Shown here in pieces: positions 44,726-53,712 of a DNA stretch of 64,000 nt; within the stretch, counting starts at the first letter, position 1; every line of letters starts with the position of its first letter. This stretch comes from Bifidobacterium bifidum ATCC 29521 = JCM 1255 = DSM 20456. GTDB taxonomy: Bacteria > Actinomycetota > Actinomycetes > Actinomycetales > Bifidobacteriaceae. The notes below the pieces were generated by a model. It ran no database searches and was not told where the DNA came from. It saw only the letters and a program-made list of their open reading frames with translations. The translations under genes and the position numbers were made by a program. Location of the stretch: positions 1,736,001 through 1,800,000 of the forward strand of contig NZ_AP012323.1 in NCBI RefSeq assembly GCF_001025135.1. Direction: 5' to 3'.

Positions 44726-44810
44726 CGGACAGGGCGAGATTCGAACTCGCGGTGGCTTGCACCACAACGGTTTTCAAGACCGTCTCTTTAGGCCGCTCAG
44801 ACACCTGTCC
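44726..44810 (-). tRNA. tRNA-Ser (anticodon TGA)
   Basis: Read on the minus strand: acceptor GGACAGG with CCTGTCC and discriminator G, anticodon arm ACGGT-CTTGAAA-ACCGT giving TGA, a long variable arm (TGTGGTGCAAGCCACC region) typical of class II tRNAs, and T-arm CGAGTTCGAATCTCG. Located 86 nt from serS, the synthetase that charges it. Confidence 0.95.
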
Positions 44811-44896
44811 TTATGTGCGCCACGAAGCGCACAAGATTCAATTATACATCCGGCGTGGATGTTCTCCGCCACCGGATGCGGTCGACGCCGAAGCGA

Positions 44897-46183
44897 TCAG
44901 GCTTCCCACTTGGTCGGCTCGATGACTTCCTTGCCGCCCATGTAGGGGCGCATGGCCTGCGGAATCTCGATGGAGCCATCCTTCTGCTGATGGTTCTCCA
45001 GGATCGCGACGAGCCAGCGCGTGGTGGCCAGCGTGCCGTTGAGCGTGGAGACCGCGCGGGTGGAACCGTCCTCGTTGCGCTCGCGGATGTTCAGGCGGCG
45101 GGCCTGGTACTCGGTGCAGTTCGAGGTGGAGGTGAGCTCGCGGTAGCGGCCCTGGGTCGGGATCCACGCCTCGGTGTCGAACTTGCGGGCTGCGGAGGAG
45201 CCGAGATCGCCGGCGGCGGTGTCGATGACGCGGTACGGCACCTCGACCTTGGCGAGCATCTCCTCCTCCATGCTCAGCAGGTGCTGGTGCTCCTTGTAGG
45301 AGTCCTCCTGCTTGGTGTAGACGAACATCTCCACCTTGTCGAACTGGTGCACGCGGATGATGCCGGACGTATCCTTGCCTGCGGCGCCGGCCTCGCGGCG
45401 GTAGCAGGAGCTCCAGCCGCAGTAGCGCAGCGGGCCGTTGGACAGGTCGAGGATCTCGTTCTCGTGCATGCCGGCGAGCGCCACCTCGGAGGTGCCGACC
45501 AGGTACTGCTCGTCAGGCTCGCGCAGACGGTAGATCTCGTCGGCGTGGGAGTTGAGGAAGCCGGTGCCGGCCATGACTTCGGGACGCACCAGCGTCGGGG
45601 TGATGGCGAGCACGAAGCCGTGCTTCTCGGCCTGATCGACGGCCATGGTCAGCATGGCGATCTGCATGCGGGCGACCGCGCCGCGCAGGAAGTAGAAGCG
45701 GGAGCCGCCGACCTTGACGCCGCGGCGCATGTCGATGCCGGCCACGCCGGTGCCGAGGGTCAGGTGGTCTTTCGGCTCGAAGCCTTCGGCCGCGAAGTCG
45801 CGGGGCTGGCCGACCTTCTTGACGACAACGTAATCGTCCTCGCCGCCTTCCGGGGCCTCGGGTTCGACGACGTTCGACAGCTTCCACATGGCGGTGGTGT
45901 ATTCCTCGGCGGCGACGTCCGCGGTGGCCTTGTATTCGGCGACCTTGGCGGACAGCTCCTTGGTCTGCGCGATCAGCGCGGCCTTCTCGTCGGCGGGCGC
46001 GGCGGCAACCTTCTTGCCGATCTCCTTCTGCTGGGCGCGGGCCTCCTCGAACTCCTTGAGCGCGAAGCGACGGGTCTCGTCGGAGCGCAGCACCTCGTCG
46101 ACTAGTTCGACGGATTCGCCGCGCTTGCGCTGGGATTCCTTGACAATGTCAGCATGTTCGCGAATGAATTGAATATCAAGCAT
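44897..46183 (-). CDS. serS: Seryl-tRNA synthetase
   Basis: A 428-residue class II synthetase. It has the N-terminal antiparallel coiled-coil arm (about 5-105: IVKESQRKRGESVELVDEVL, KEIGKKVAAAPADEKAALI), and the core with motif 2 RREAGAAGKDTSGIIRVHQF and motif 3 TLNGTLATTRWLVAILENHQ. The frame is open to 46306, but MLDIQFIREHADIVKES at 46183 is the family start and TAGTGT stands 7 nt before it with no ribosome site. Confidence 0.97.
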   Translation of the reverse strand: MLDIQFIREHADIVKESQRKRGESVELVDEVLRSDETRRFALKEFEEARAQQKEIGKKVAAAPADEKAALIAQTKELSAKVAEYKATADVAAEEYTTAMWKLSNVVEPEAPEGGEDDYVVVKKVGQPRDFAAEGFEPKDHLTLGTGVAGIDMRRGVKVGGSRFYFLRGAVARMQIAMLTMAVDQAEKHGFVLAITPTLVRPEVMAGTGFLNSHADEIYRLREPDEQYLVGTSEVALAGMHENEILDLSNGPLRYCGWSSCYRREAGAAGKDTSGIIRVHQFDKVEMFVYTKQEDSYKEHQHLLSMEEEMLAKVEVPYRVIDTAAGDLGSSAARKFDTEAWIPTQGRYRELTSTSNCTEYQARRLNIRERNEDGSTRAVSTLNGTLATTRWLVAILENHQQKDGSIEIPQAMRPYMGGKEVIEPTKWEA

Positions 46184-46190
46184 GTGCCTA

Positions 46191-46196
46191 ACACTA
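46191..46196 (-). promoter_or_regulatory. -10 box of leaderless serS transcript
   Basis: TAGTGT on the minus strand, 7 nt before the ATG. The remainder of 46184-46479 shows no gene and should also hold the promoter of the divergent nuclease gene. Confidence 0.55.
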
Positions 46197-46479
46197 CCGC
46201 CGTAAGCCGACACGGACAATACCCCTCGACCGGCCCTTGAACGGCCCGCCGCACACATCACGGCCACTCCCTCCCCTCGGCCGGCGCGGCCGTTGCATCG
46301 CCGCATCCGACTACGGAGCCGGAGAACAGAGTTCCGAGCGGATTCACATGACGTTCATTGCGGCTCCATGTGCCGTCTCTTCGGGCTTCCTACGCTGGCG
46401 TTGCACATCGGTTCCCGTGCGACGACCGTTCGCGCCCTGCGACGCGTCGCTCGGGAATCTTCAGCAAGAAGGAGTATCC

Positions 46480-49400
46480 ATGCGTATTTCAACACGCATT
46501 CAAAGCCTGCTGGTCTCGGCAGCGCTGCTGGTGCCGCTGGTGGCGATGCCAGTCACCGCAGCCTACGCGCAGCCGACCGAGGAAAAGACCGCGGCGTCCT
46601 GGTCGGGCGTCGTCATCAACGAGGCGTATCTGTCCGGCGGCAGCAAGGGCGCCGCATACAAGAACAAATTCATCGAACTGTACAACACCACCGACAATGA
46701 CGTGACGCTCGACGGCACCTCGCTGCAGTACCGTCCGGCGAGCGGCACGGGCGCGAGCAACGCCGCCGCCGACCTGACCGGCGTCATCAAGGCCAAGGGC
46801 CACTATCTGATCAAGGCGGGCTCGAACGGCTCCGACGGTGCCGAGCTGCCGCAAGCGGACGCCACCGCCACCAACCTCAACGCCAGCGGCACCAAAGGCA
46901 CGCTGTTCCTCGCCGCCACGACAAGCAAGCTCAGCCCGGCCGTCGGCGACACCACGGCGAACGCCGACATCATCGACGCGCTCGGCTACGGCGACACCAA
47001 CACGTTCGAGAAGGCGGCTGCCACCGCGCCGAAGAGCAACGCCGACGTGAAGTCGCTGAACCGCGCGAACGGCGTGGACACAAACGACAACAGCGCCGAC
47101 TTCACGCTGAGCGCCGACATCACCCCCGAAGGCACCGGCGAAGGATCCCAGCCGACACCGAAACCAGACCCGACGCCCGGCGACTGCCCGACCGGCGAGG
47201 CCGAAATCGCGCAGATCCAGGGCACCACCGACACCAGCCCGTGTGTCGGCAAGACCGTGACCACCACAGGCGTGGTGACCGCGGCCTACCCGGACGGCGG
47301 ATTCAACGGCTACACCATCCAGACGCCGGCAACCGGAGGCGCGGTCGACCTCGCCGAGCACAAGGCGTCCGACGGCCTGTTCGTATACGATTCGAAGAAC
47401 GTCAAGGATCTTCAGATCGGCGACTATGTCAAGGTCAACGGCACGATCAGCGAATACTACGGCCTGACCGAGCTCAACGCGAGCTCCGTCACGAAGCTCT
47501 CCGACAAGGTCGAGGCCCCGAAGGCCTCCACCGTGGCGTTCCCGAAGACCGACACCGAGCGCGAAAGCCTGGAAAGCATGCTGATCGCGCCGCAGGGCGA
47601 CTACACCGTTTCGGACGTGTACAACACGAACAAGTACGGCGAGATCGGACTCGCGGCATCGAACAAGCCGTTCCTCAACCCCACCGTCAAGGGCCTCAAG
47701 GGCGACGCCGAAACCGGTGCCGCATACCAGGCCGAACTCGACCGCATCGAAGCCGAGGGCGTGTACCTGGACGACGGCTCCAGCCGCAACTTCCTCGACA
47801 CGAAGTACCCGGACAACGCCGACACGCCGCTGCCGTACCTGTCGAACGACCAGCCGGTGCGCGTGGGCGAGAAGGTCACGTTCACCAAGCCCGTCGTGCT
47901 CGACTACCGCAACAGCGCGTGGCGCTTCCAGCCGACCGAACGCCTGACCGGAGACAACGCCGACGCGCAGCCGGTGACGTTCACCAGCACCCGCACCGAC
48001 ACGCCCGATCTGGCCGCGGTCGGAGGCGACATCAGGCTCGCCACGTTCAACGTGCTCAACTACTTCTCCACCACCGCCGACAAGACCGGCTGCTCCACGA
48101 GCAACGCCTACACCGACCGTGACGGCAACCCGGTCACCGCGAAGAACTGCGACGTGCGCGGCGCATGGGACAAGGCCAACATGGAACGCCAGCGGGCGAA
48201 GATCGTCAAGGCCATCAACAACCTCGGCGCCGACGTGGTCTCGCTGGAGGAGATCGAGAACTCTGCCAAGGCCGCCAGCTCCGTGCCGGCATCATTCAAG
48301 GGCGAGCGCCGCGACTACGCGCTCTCCACGCTGGTCGACGCGCTCAACGAGCAGGCCGGCGAAGGCACCTGGGCCTACGTGCCCAGCCCGCAGACCGTCC
48401 CCGACCTCGACGTGGAGGACGTGATCCGCACCGCGTTCATCTACAAGCCCGCCAAGGTCGCGACCGTCGGCGAAACCCGAATCCTCACCGACTCCGACGC
48501 ATTCAACGGCAAGAACGGCTACGAGCACGGCCGCCAGCCCGACGCCCAGGCGTTCAAGGCCAAGGGCGCCGCCGACTCCGATGCGTTCCTCGTCGTCGCC
48601 AACCACTTCAAGTCCAAGGGCTCGGCGAGCAACGCGCTCAACCAGGATCCCGGCGACGGCTCCGGCAACGCCGACTACACCCGTCAGGCGCAAGCCGACG
48701 CGCTGCTCGCGTTCACCGATGAGGTGAAGAGCGATCTCAAGCTGGAGAAGGTCTTCCTCGTCGGCGACTTCAACGCCTACTACGCCGAAAAACCGATCCA
48801 GAAGATCGTGGCGGCCGGACACACCGACCTAAGCGAGCAGGTGAGCGAAAAGACCGGCAAGTACACCTACGCCTACACCGTCAAGGACGAATCCGGCAAC
48901 ACGAACGGAGGGGTCGGCTCGCTCGACCACATCTTCGCCAACGAGGCCGCGATGCGGTCCGTGACCGGCGCGGACATCTGGAACATCAACTCCGTCGAAT
49001 CCGTGGCGCTGGAATACTCGCGCTACAACTACAATGCGAAGAACCTGTACCAGGCCGATCAGTTCCGCGCCTCCGACCATGATCCGGTGATCATCGGAAT
49101 CTCGGCCTCCGGCACGACCGGCGGCACGGCCACGCTGAATCTGCTGAACTTCAACGATTTCCATGGCCGTATCGGCAAGAACCTGACGGTGCCGTTCGCC
49201 GCTACCATCGAGCAGCTGCGCGCCGAGCACCCGGATTCGTCGCTGCTGCTGGCGGCCGGCGACAGCATCGGCGCCTCGCTGTTCAATTCGTCGGTGCAGA
49301 AGGACCAGCCGACCATCGACGTGCTCAACGCGCTGGGGCTCAAGGCCTCCGCGGTCGGCAACCACGAGTTCGACCAGGGGTACGACGACCTGACCGGCCG

Positions 49401-51273
49401 CGTGATCGGCACCGACGGCAAGCGCAACGCGCAGTGGGATTATCTCGGCGCGAACGTGTACAAGAAGGGCACCGGTACGCCGGCGCTTCAGGAATACAGC
49501 ATCCAGAACGTCAATGGCGTGCGGGTCGGCGTGATCGGCGTGGTCACGCAGGAGACCTCCACGCTCGTCTCCCCCGGCGGCATCGAAGGCATCGAGTTCG
49601 GCGACCCGGTCGAGGCCGTGAACCGCGTGGCCCGTCAGCTCACCGACGGCGACGAGTCGAACGGCGAGGCCGACGTGATCGTGGCCGAATACCACGAGGG
49701 CGCCGCCTCCAACGAGGATGGCGCCACCGCCAAGCCGACCATCGACGAGCAGAAGGCCGCCAGCCCGGTGTTCAAGAAGATCGTCGACGACACCGACCCG
49801 GCGGTCGACGTGATCTTCACCGCGCACACGCACATGAAGTACTCGTACACCGATCCGGCCCACAACGGACGCCCGGTCATCCAGACCGGCAGCTACGCCG
49901 CGAACATCGGCCAGGTCGTGCTCGACTACGACAAGGCCACCGGCACCGTCACCTACCGCAAGTCCGGCAACGTGGCGGTCGACACCAGCAAGAGCGACGA
50001 CGAGCTCGCGGCCGCCGGCGACGACACCGTCAGGAACGTGAAGAGCATCGTCGACGCCGCCGTGGCCAAGGGCCAGGAGGAAGGCGACAAGCCAGTCGGC
50101 TCCATCGCCGCCGACATCACCACCGCCTTCAAGGACGGCGCGCGCGACGACCGTGCCTCCGAATCCACGATGGGTAACCTCGTCGCCGACTCGCTGCTCG
50201 ACTCACTGTCGTCCGAGGACCGCGGCGGCGCCGAAATCGGCGTGGTGAACCCCGGCGGCCTGCGCGCCGAATTCTGCAAGACCGGCGACAACGAGAAGTG
50301 CACGATCGCCGCCGACGGCACCATCACCTATGCCCAGGCCAACGCCGTGCTGCCGTTCCTCAACAACCTGTGGACCACCACACTCACCGGAGCCCAGTTC
50401 AAGGAAGCCCTCGAACAGCAGTGGCAGACCGACGCCGACGGCAACGTGCCCTCCCGCCCGTACCTGCAGCTCGGCCTGTCGCACAACGTCTCCTACACCT
50501 ATGATCCGAACGCGGCGCAGGGCAATCACATCACTTCGGTGACCGTGAACGGCAAGCCGCTCGACCTCAAGCGCGAGTACCGCATCGGCTCCTTCTCGTT
50601 CCTGCTGCAGGGCGGCGACAACTTCCGCGCCTTCGCCGCCGGCAAGGACACGAAGGACACCGGTCTGGTCGACCGTGACGCATGGATCGACTACATCTCC
50701 AAGAACTCGCCGCTCAAGCCGCGCTACGACCGTCGCGCGGTGGCCGTCACCGGCATCCCGGCCGGTGGCAAGGTCACGGCCGGTACCTCGTTCGATCTGC
50801 AGTTCTCGAAGCTCACGCTCACCTCGCTGGGCGTGCCCGCCGAGACCAAGCTGGTCGCCACGATCGACGGCACCGAGGTCGGCTCCGCGGCCGTCAAGGA
50901 CGGCGACACCGCCACATTGCAGGTCGCGGTTCCCGCCGGGCTGCCGGCTGGCGCGGCGACGCTCACCGTCAAGGCCGTGACCAACGGCACAACCGTGACG
51001 CTGCCGCTGACCGTCGCCGCCGGCACCTCGACCGAACCTCAGCCCGGCAAGCCCGGCAAGCCCGAGCAGCCTGGTCAGACGAAGCCCGGTACGGGCGATG
51101 AACGGCACGACGGCGCGAACAACGCAGCCGGCAATGGCGGCAACGCCGGCGCCGTCGAGCAGCTGTCGCAGACCGGCGCACCCGTGGTGGCGGTGGTCGT
51201 CGCCATGATGGCGTTGCTGGCCGCCGGTCTCACCGCGGTCCGCACGTCGAAGCGAGCCGATCGCATACGCTGA
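46480..51273 (+). CDS. Cell-wall-anchored nuclease / 5'-nucleotidase fusion
   Basis: A 1597-residue surface protein. Signal peptide (about 1-31, ending AAYA). Lamin-tail domain (about 40-190, VVINEAYLSGGS...FIELYN). OB-like region with GKTVTTTGVVTAAYPDGGFNGYTIQ (about 250-340). ExeM/NucH-type endonuclease-exonuclease-phosphatase domain (about 520-870: IRLATFNVLNYF, VVSLEEIEN, VVANHFKSKG, VFLVGDFNAY, SLDHIF, ASDHDPV). Metallophosphatase domain (about 885-1130: LLNFNDFHGR, AAGDSIGAS, VGNHEFDQG, FTAHTHMK) and 5'-nucleotidase C-terminal domain (to about 1410, STMGNLVADSLLD, VNPGGLRAEF). Sorting signal LSQTG from residue 1562, then helix and basic tail. It would cut extracellular DNA or RNA and dephosphorylate the nucleotides for nucleoside uptake. 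AGAAGGA precedes ATG 46480; the upstream open frame is not used. Confidence 0.9.
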   Translation: MRISTRIQSLLVSAALLVPLVAMPVTAAYAQPTEEKTAASWSGVVINEAYLSGGSKGAAYKNKFIELYNTTDNDVTLDGTSLQYRPASGTGASNAAADLTGVIKAKGHYLIKAGSNGSDGAELPQADATATNLNASGTKGTLFLAATTSKLSPAVGDTTANADIIDALGYGDTNTFEKAAATAPKSNADVKSLNRANGVDTNDNSADFTLSADITPEGTGEGSQPTPKPDPTPGDCPTGEAEIAQIQGTTDTSPCVGKTVTTTGVVTAAYPDGGFNGYTIQTPATGGAVDLAEHKASDGLFVYDSKNVKDLQIGDYVKVNGTISEYYGLTELNASSVTKLSDKVEAPKASTVAFPKTDTERESLESMLIAPQGDYTVSDVYNTNKYGEIGLAASNKPFLNPTVKGLKGDAETGAAYQAELDRIEAEGVYLDDGSSRNFLDTKYPDNADTPLPYLSNDQPVRVGEKVTFTKPVVLDYRNSAWRFQPTERLTGDNADAQPVTFTSTRTDTPDLAAVGGDIRLATFNVLNYFSTTADKTGCSTSNAYTDRDGNPVTAKNCDVRGAWDKANMERQRAKIVKAINNLGADVVSLEEIENSAKAASSVPASFKGERRDYALSTLVDALNEQAGEGTWAYVPSPQTVPDLDVEDVIRTAFIYKPAKVATVGETRILTDSDAFNGKNGYEHGRQPDAQAFKAKGAADSDAFLVVANHFKSKGSASNALNQDPGDGSGNADYTRQAQADALLAFTDEVKSDLKLEKVFLVGDFNAYYAEKPIQKIVAAGHTDLSEQVSEKTGKYTYAYTVKDESGNTNGGVGSLDHIFANEAAMRSVTGADIWNINSVESVALEYSRYNYNAKNLYQADQFRASDHDPVIIGISASGTTGGTATLNLLNFNDFHGRIGKNLTVPFAATIEQLRAEHPDSSLLLAAGDSIGASLFNSSVQKDQPTIDVLNALGLKASAVGNHEFDQGYDDLTGRVIGTDGKRNAQWDYLGANVYKKGTGTPALQEYSIQNVNGVRVGVIGVVTQETSTLVSPGGIEGIEFGDPVEAVNRVARQLTDGDESNGEADVIVAEYHEGAASNEDGATAKPTIDEQKAASPVFKKIVDDTDPAVDVIFTAHTHMKYSYTDPAHNGRPVIQTGSYAANIGQVVLDYDKATGTVTYRKSGNVAVDTSKSDDELAAAGDDTVRNVKSIVDAAVAKGQEEGDKPVGSIAADITTAFKDGARDDRASESTMGNLVADSLLDSLSSEDRGGAEIGVVNPGGLRAEFCKTGDNEKCTIAADGTITYAQANAVLPFLNNLWTTTLTGAQFKEALEQQWQTDADGNVPSRPYLQLGLSHNVSYTYDPNAAQGNHITSVTVNGKPLDLKREYRIGSFSFLLQGGDNFRAFAAGKDTKDTGLVDRDAWIDYISKNSPLKPRYDRRAVAVTGIPAGGKVTAGTSFDLQFSKLTLTSLGVPAETKLVATIDGTEVGSAAVKDGDTATLQVAVPAGLPAGAATLTVKAVTNGTTVTLPLTVAAGTSTEPQPGKPGKPEQPGQTKPGTGDERHDGANNAAGNGGNAGAVEQLSQTGAPVVAVVVAMMALLAAGLTAVRTSKRADRIR

Positions 51274-51300
51274 CCGGCCAGCTGAACTGGCCACAGTCCT

Positions 51301-51351
51301 CCGCGTGGTGGGACGCGCCCCAACGGGTGCCTCCCGCCACGCGGATTTTTT
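51301..51351 (+). terminator. Terminator after nuclease/nucleotidase gene
   Basis: CCGCGTGGTGGGA (51301-51313) pairs with TCCCGCCACGCGG (51332-51344), with one G-T pair, followed by ATTTTTTAT. The following bases to 51595 contain a family I repeat (51408-51440) and no gene. Confidence 0.8.
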
Positions 51352-51595
51352 ATGCGCGCAGCGAGACCGGGGGTGGTCGCCAACACACCAAGCCACCGTC
51401 AGACTCGCTACGCGAGCCAGCTCCCACCAGCAGGAGCAAGACGACGCACCTCCCAATGACAACACAAGACCGAGGCCGGTCGCCGTGGCATCCGCTTCGT
51501 TCCTCTCCCCACGCATGCCCCCGCCCGTGAATATCGTGTGGGAATCGTCGAATTTCGGCAGGGCGAAACCATTACAAGCCACTTGAACGTTCACA

Positions 51596-52735
51596 ATGGG
51601 AGGTATGCCGCTAGCCGCCATCATCACCATAGCCGTCATCGCCGGCGTCATCGTCCTCATCGTCGCCGTGACGTTCGCCCTTCGCGCCCGCCGCCACAAG
51701 CGCCTGTCGCAGCAGCTCGTCAAACGCAACGACGATCAGGTGCATTACGTCTTCGTCGTGAACCCGTCCAAGCCGCAGGCCGCCCAGCGGCGCGCGCACA
51801 TCGAACAGTTCTGCCGTGACAAGGGACTGACCGACGTGGAATTCATCGACACGCAGCTCGACAAGGACGGCCGCGCATGCGCCAAGGAGGCGCTCGCCAA
51901 CGGCGCCGACGTAGTGGTCGCGGTCGGCGGCGACGGCACTGTCCGCACGGTCGCGAGCGCCATGTCCGGCACCGGCCATGCCATGGGCATCATCCCGATC
52001 GGCACCGGCAACCTGTTCGCCCGCAACATGGGTATTCCGATCGACGACATCGACGCGGCGCTCACCGTCGCCACATCGCACGGGTCGCGGCACGTGGACG
52101 TCGGCCGTCTCTCGCTGCTGGACGATCCGAAGGCCGATCACGGCCACGCATTCCTGATCATCGCCGGGGTCGGTTTCGATGCCGCCATGATCGACGACAC
52201 CGACCCGCAGCTGAAGAAGAACATCAGCTGGCTGGCGTATTTCGTCGGCGGCGTGAAGAACCTGTTCACCCCGAAATACCGGGGCGACGTGACCATCACC
52301 AGCACGGACGGCAGCATGCACACCCGTCATGGCGTGGCATTCCGCACGTTCATGGCCGGCAACTGCGGGCAGATCCCCGTGTTCTCGCTGATGCCCAACG
52401 CCTCATACGACGATGGCATCCTCGATTTCGAGATCATCGACACATCGGGCGGCATTTTCGGCTGGGCGAACCTGTTCGGCGATGTGGTGCACCAGACCAT
52501 CACCGGCAAGCCCGGATCGAACCCACTGTCGACGAATTCGACGATGGACCAGATTCAGGGAGTGAGCGCGGAGATCACGCTGGAGAAGCCGGTGCTAGCC
52601 CAGGTCGACGGCGACATGCTCGGCCGCACGCGGCATCTGCGATTCACCGTCGACCGCGAGGCGCTGTGCGTGCGCGTGCCGGAGGTCGCGCCCGACATGT
52701 CAGCGACGGGAATCATCCCGCCGATTCGCGATTGA
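51596..52735 (+). CDS. Diacylglycerol kinase family lipid kinase
   Basis: A 379-residue membrane-anchored lipid kinase-like protein. An N-terminal helix (about 4-27) is followed by the DAGK catalytic domain: VFVVNPSKP at the first strand, VVAVGGDGTVRTVAS (GGDGT nucleotide motif) and IPIGTGNLFARN. The C-terminal beta-rich domain includes GNCGQIPVFSLMPNASYDDG and AQVDGDMLG. Relatives (DgkB, YegS, BmrU) phosphorylate diacylglycerol or other lipids. Start codon ambiguous: ATG 51596 or ATG 51605, the latter only one base after GGGAGG. It is followed by a family A palindrome and convergent with the antiterminator gene. Confidence 0.88.
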   Translation: MGGMPLAAIITIAVIAGVIVLIVAVTFALRARRHKRLSQQLVKRNDDQVHYVFVVNPSKPQAAQRRAHIEQFCRDKGLTDVEFIDTQLDKDGRACAKEALANGADVVVAVGGDGTVRTVASAMSGTGHAMGIIPIGTGNLFARNMGIPIDDIDAALTVATSHGSRHVDVGRLSLLDDPKADHGHAFLIIAGVGFDAAMIDDTDPQLKKNISWLAYFVGGVKNLFTPKYRGDVTITSTDGSMHTRHGVAFRTFMAGNCGQIPVFSLMPNASYDDGILDFEIIDTSGGIFGWANLFGDVVHQTITGKPGSNPLSTNSTMDQIQGVSAEITLEKPVLAQVDGDMLGRTRHLRFTVDREALCVRVPEVAPDMSATGIIPPIRD

Positions 52736-52746
52736 TACGAAACCGA

Positions 52747-52816
52747 CGCTCTCAAAACTTGCAGATAGAGGCCGTTTTTCATGGAAAATGGCCTCTATCT
52801 GCAAGTTTTGAGAGCG
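52747..52816. repeat. Palindromic element, family A copy 2
   Basis: Exact 27-base arms 52747-52773 and 52790-52816, with extra pairing (TTTTC/GGAAA) inside the 16-nt loop. The outer 20 bases match copy 1 at 22726-22793 except for one compensated base pair (C-G to T-A). It reaches to within a base of the antiterminator stop and can act as terminator for both convergent genes. Confidence 0.95.
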
Positions 52817-53662
52817 CTACTCATGCTTACGCGCATCCGCGACGACCCGTGCGACGTGCAACGCCAGGTATGCGACCTCATCTTCGGTGAGGTTGGAGCC
52901 CAGACGCAGCGAGGCGACGGTGCCGATGGTCTGCGCGCACTGCATGGCCTTGGGATATGACTGCCGGATCGATGCGATGATCGGCTCGGGTTCCTTGTCG
53001 AGCTGCTTGCCCTGATGGATGCGTACGAACAGGTAGCGCAAATGGGTGATGAACCGGCCGACGTTGACGCTGTGCTGATCAAGCGAGACGCCGTAGGTCT
53101 GCTCGATGATGGTCAGCATCTGCTGGATGACGCCGGTCATCTTGTATGTGTCGGACAGGTCGCCGTTCGCGAAGCCGGCGTTGACCAGATGCAACGCCAA
53201 TGCCACGGCCTCGCTGCCGGGCAGGACACCGTTCAGGTGACGGTTGAGTTCATTGACCAGCCGCGAGGCCTGCGCGTACTCGGACGCGTACAGCGACTGG
53301 ACTTCCGCCTGCAGCGGATATGCGATGTTGACGTGGCGCTGCGCCCTCTGCACCGCACCGGTGATGTGGTCGGCGAGCGCCATGACAAGCGTGGGCTGCG
53401 ATTCGGCCTGTTCCGCGAGCCCGGTCGCCGTCATGGCGTCCGTCACCAGTCGAATGATCTCCGGAGGTATCTCGGACAGCAGTTCCGCGATATGGTCCGG
53501 GTCTCGGCCGTCGGCCGGAACGAACACGCGCACGATTTTCGCGTCGTCGACGCGCTGGCCGGGTTTGGCCTGGAATCCCAGGCCGCGCCCGGTGACGATG
53601 ACCTCGCGGGCACCGTCCTTGGCGAGTACGACGTTGTTGTTGAACACGCGAAGAATTTTCAC
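52817..53662 (-). CDS. LicT/BglG-family transcriptional antiterminator
   Basis: A 281-residue RNA-binding regulator. The CAT domain (about 1-56: MKILRVFNNNVVLAKDGAR, GRGLGFQAKPGQRVD) is followed by PRD1 (about 65-170, with histidines in ALADHITGA and ALALHLVNAG) and PRD2 (about 175-281, with THLRYLFVRIHQGKQ and YLALHVARVV). Such proteins, phosphorylated on PRD histidines by the PTS, bind a ribonucleic antiterminator hairpin when the sugar is present and prevent leader termination. It lies 50 nt downstream of the PTS gene, whose leader has the matching attenuator at 55858-55908. Confidence 0.94.
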   Translation of the reverse strand: MKILRVFNNNVVLAKDGAREVIVTGRGLGFQAKPGQRVDDAKIVRVFVPADGRDPDHIAELLSEIPPEIIRLVTDAMTATGLAEQAESQPTLVMALADHITGAVQRAQRHVNIAYPLQAEVQSLYASEYAQASRLVNELNRHLNGVLPGSEAVALALHLVNAGFANGDLSDTYKMTGVIQQMLTIIEQTYGVSLDQHSVNVGRFITHLRYLFVRIHQGKQLDKEPEPIIASIRQSYPKAMQCAQTIGTVASLRLGSNLTEDEVAYLALHVARVVADARKHE

Positions 53663-53712
53663 GGCATTCCTTCCGGCCGCTCGGCCGTTGCGCCGATTGG
53701 CTCTTGATGCGG

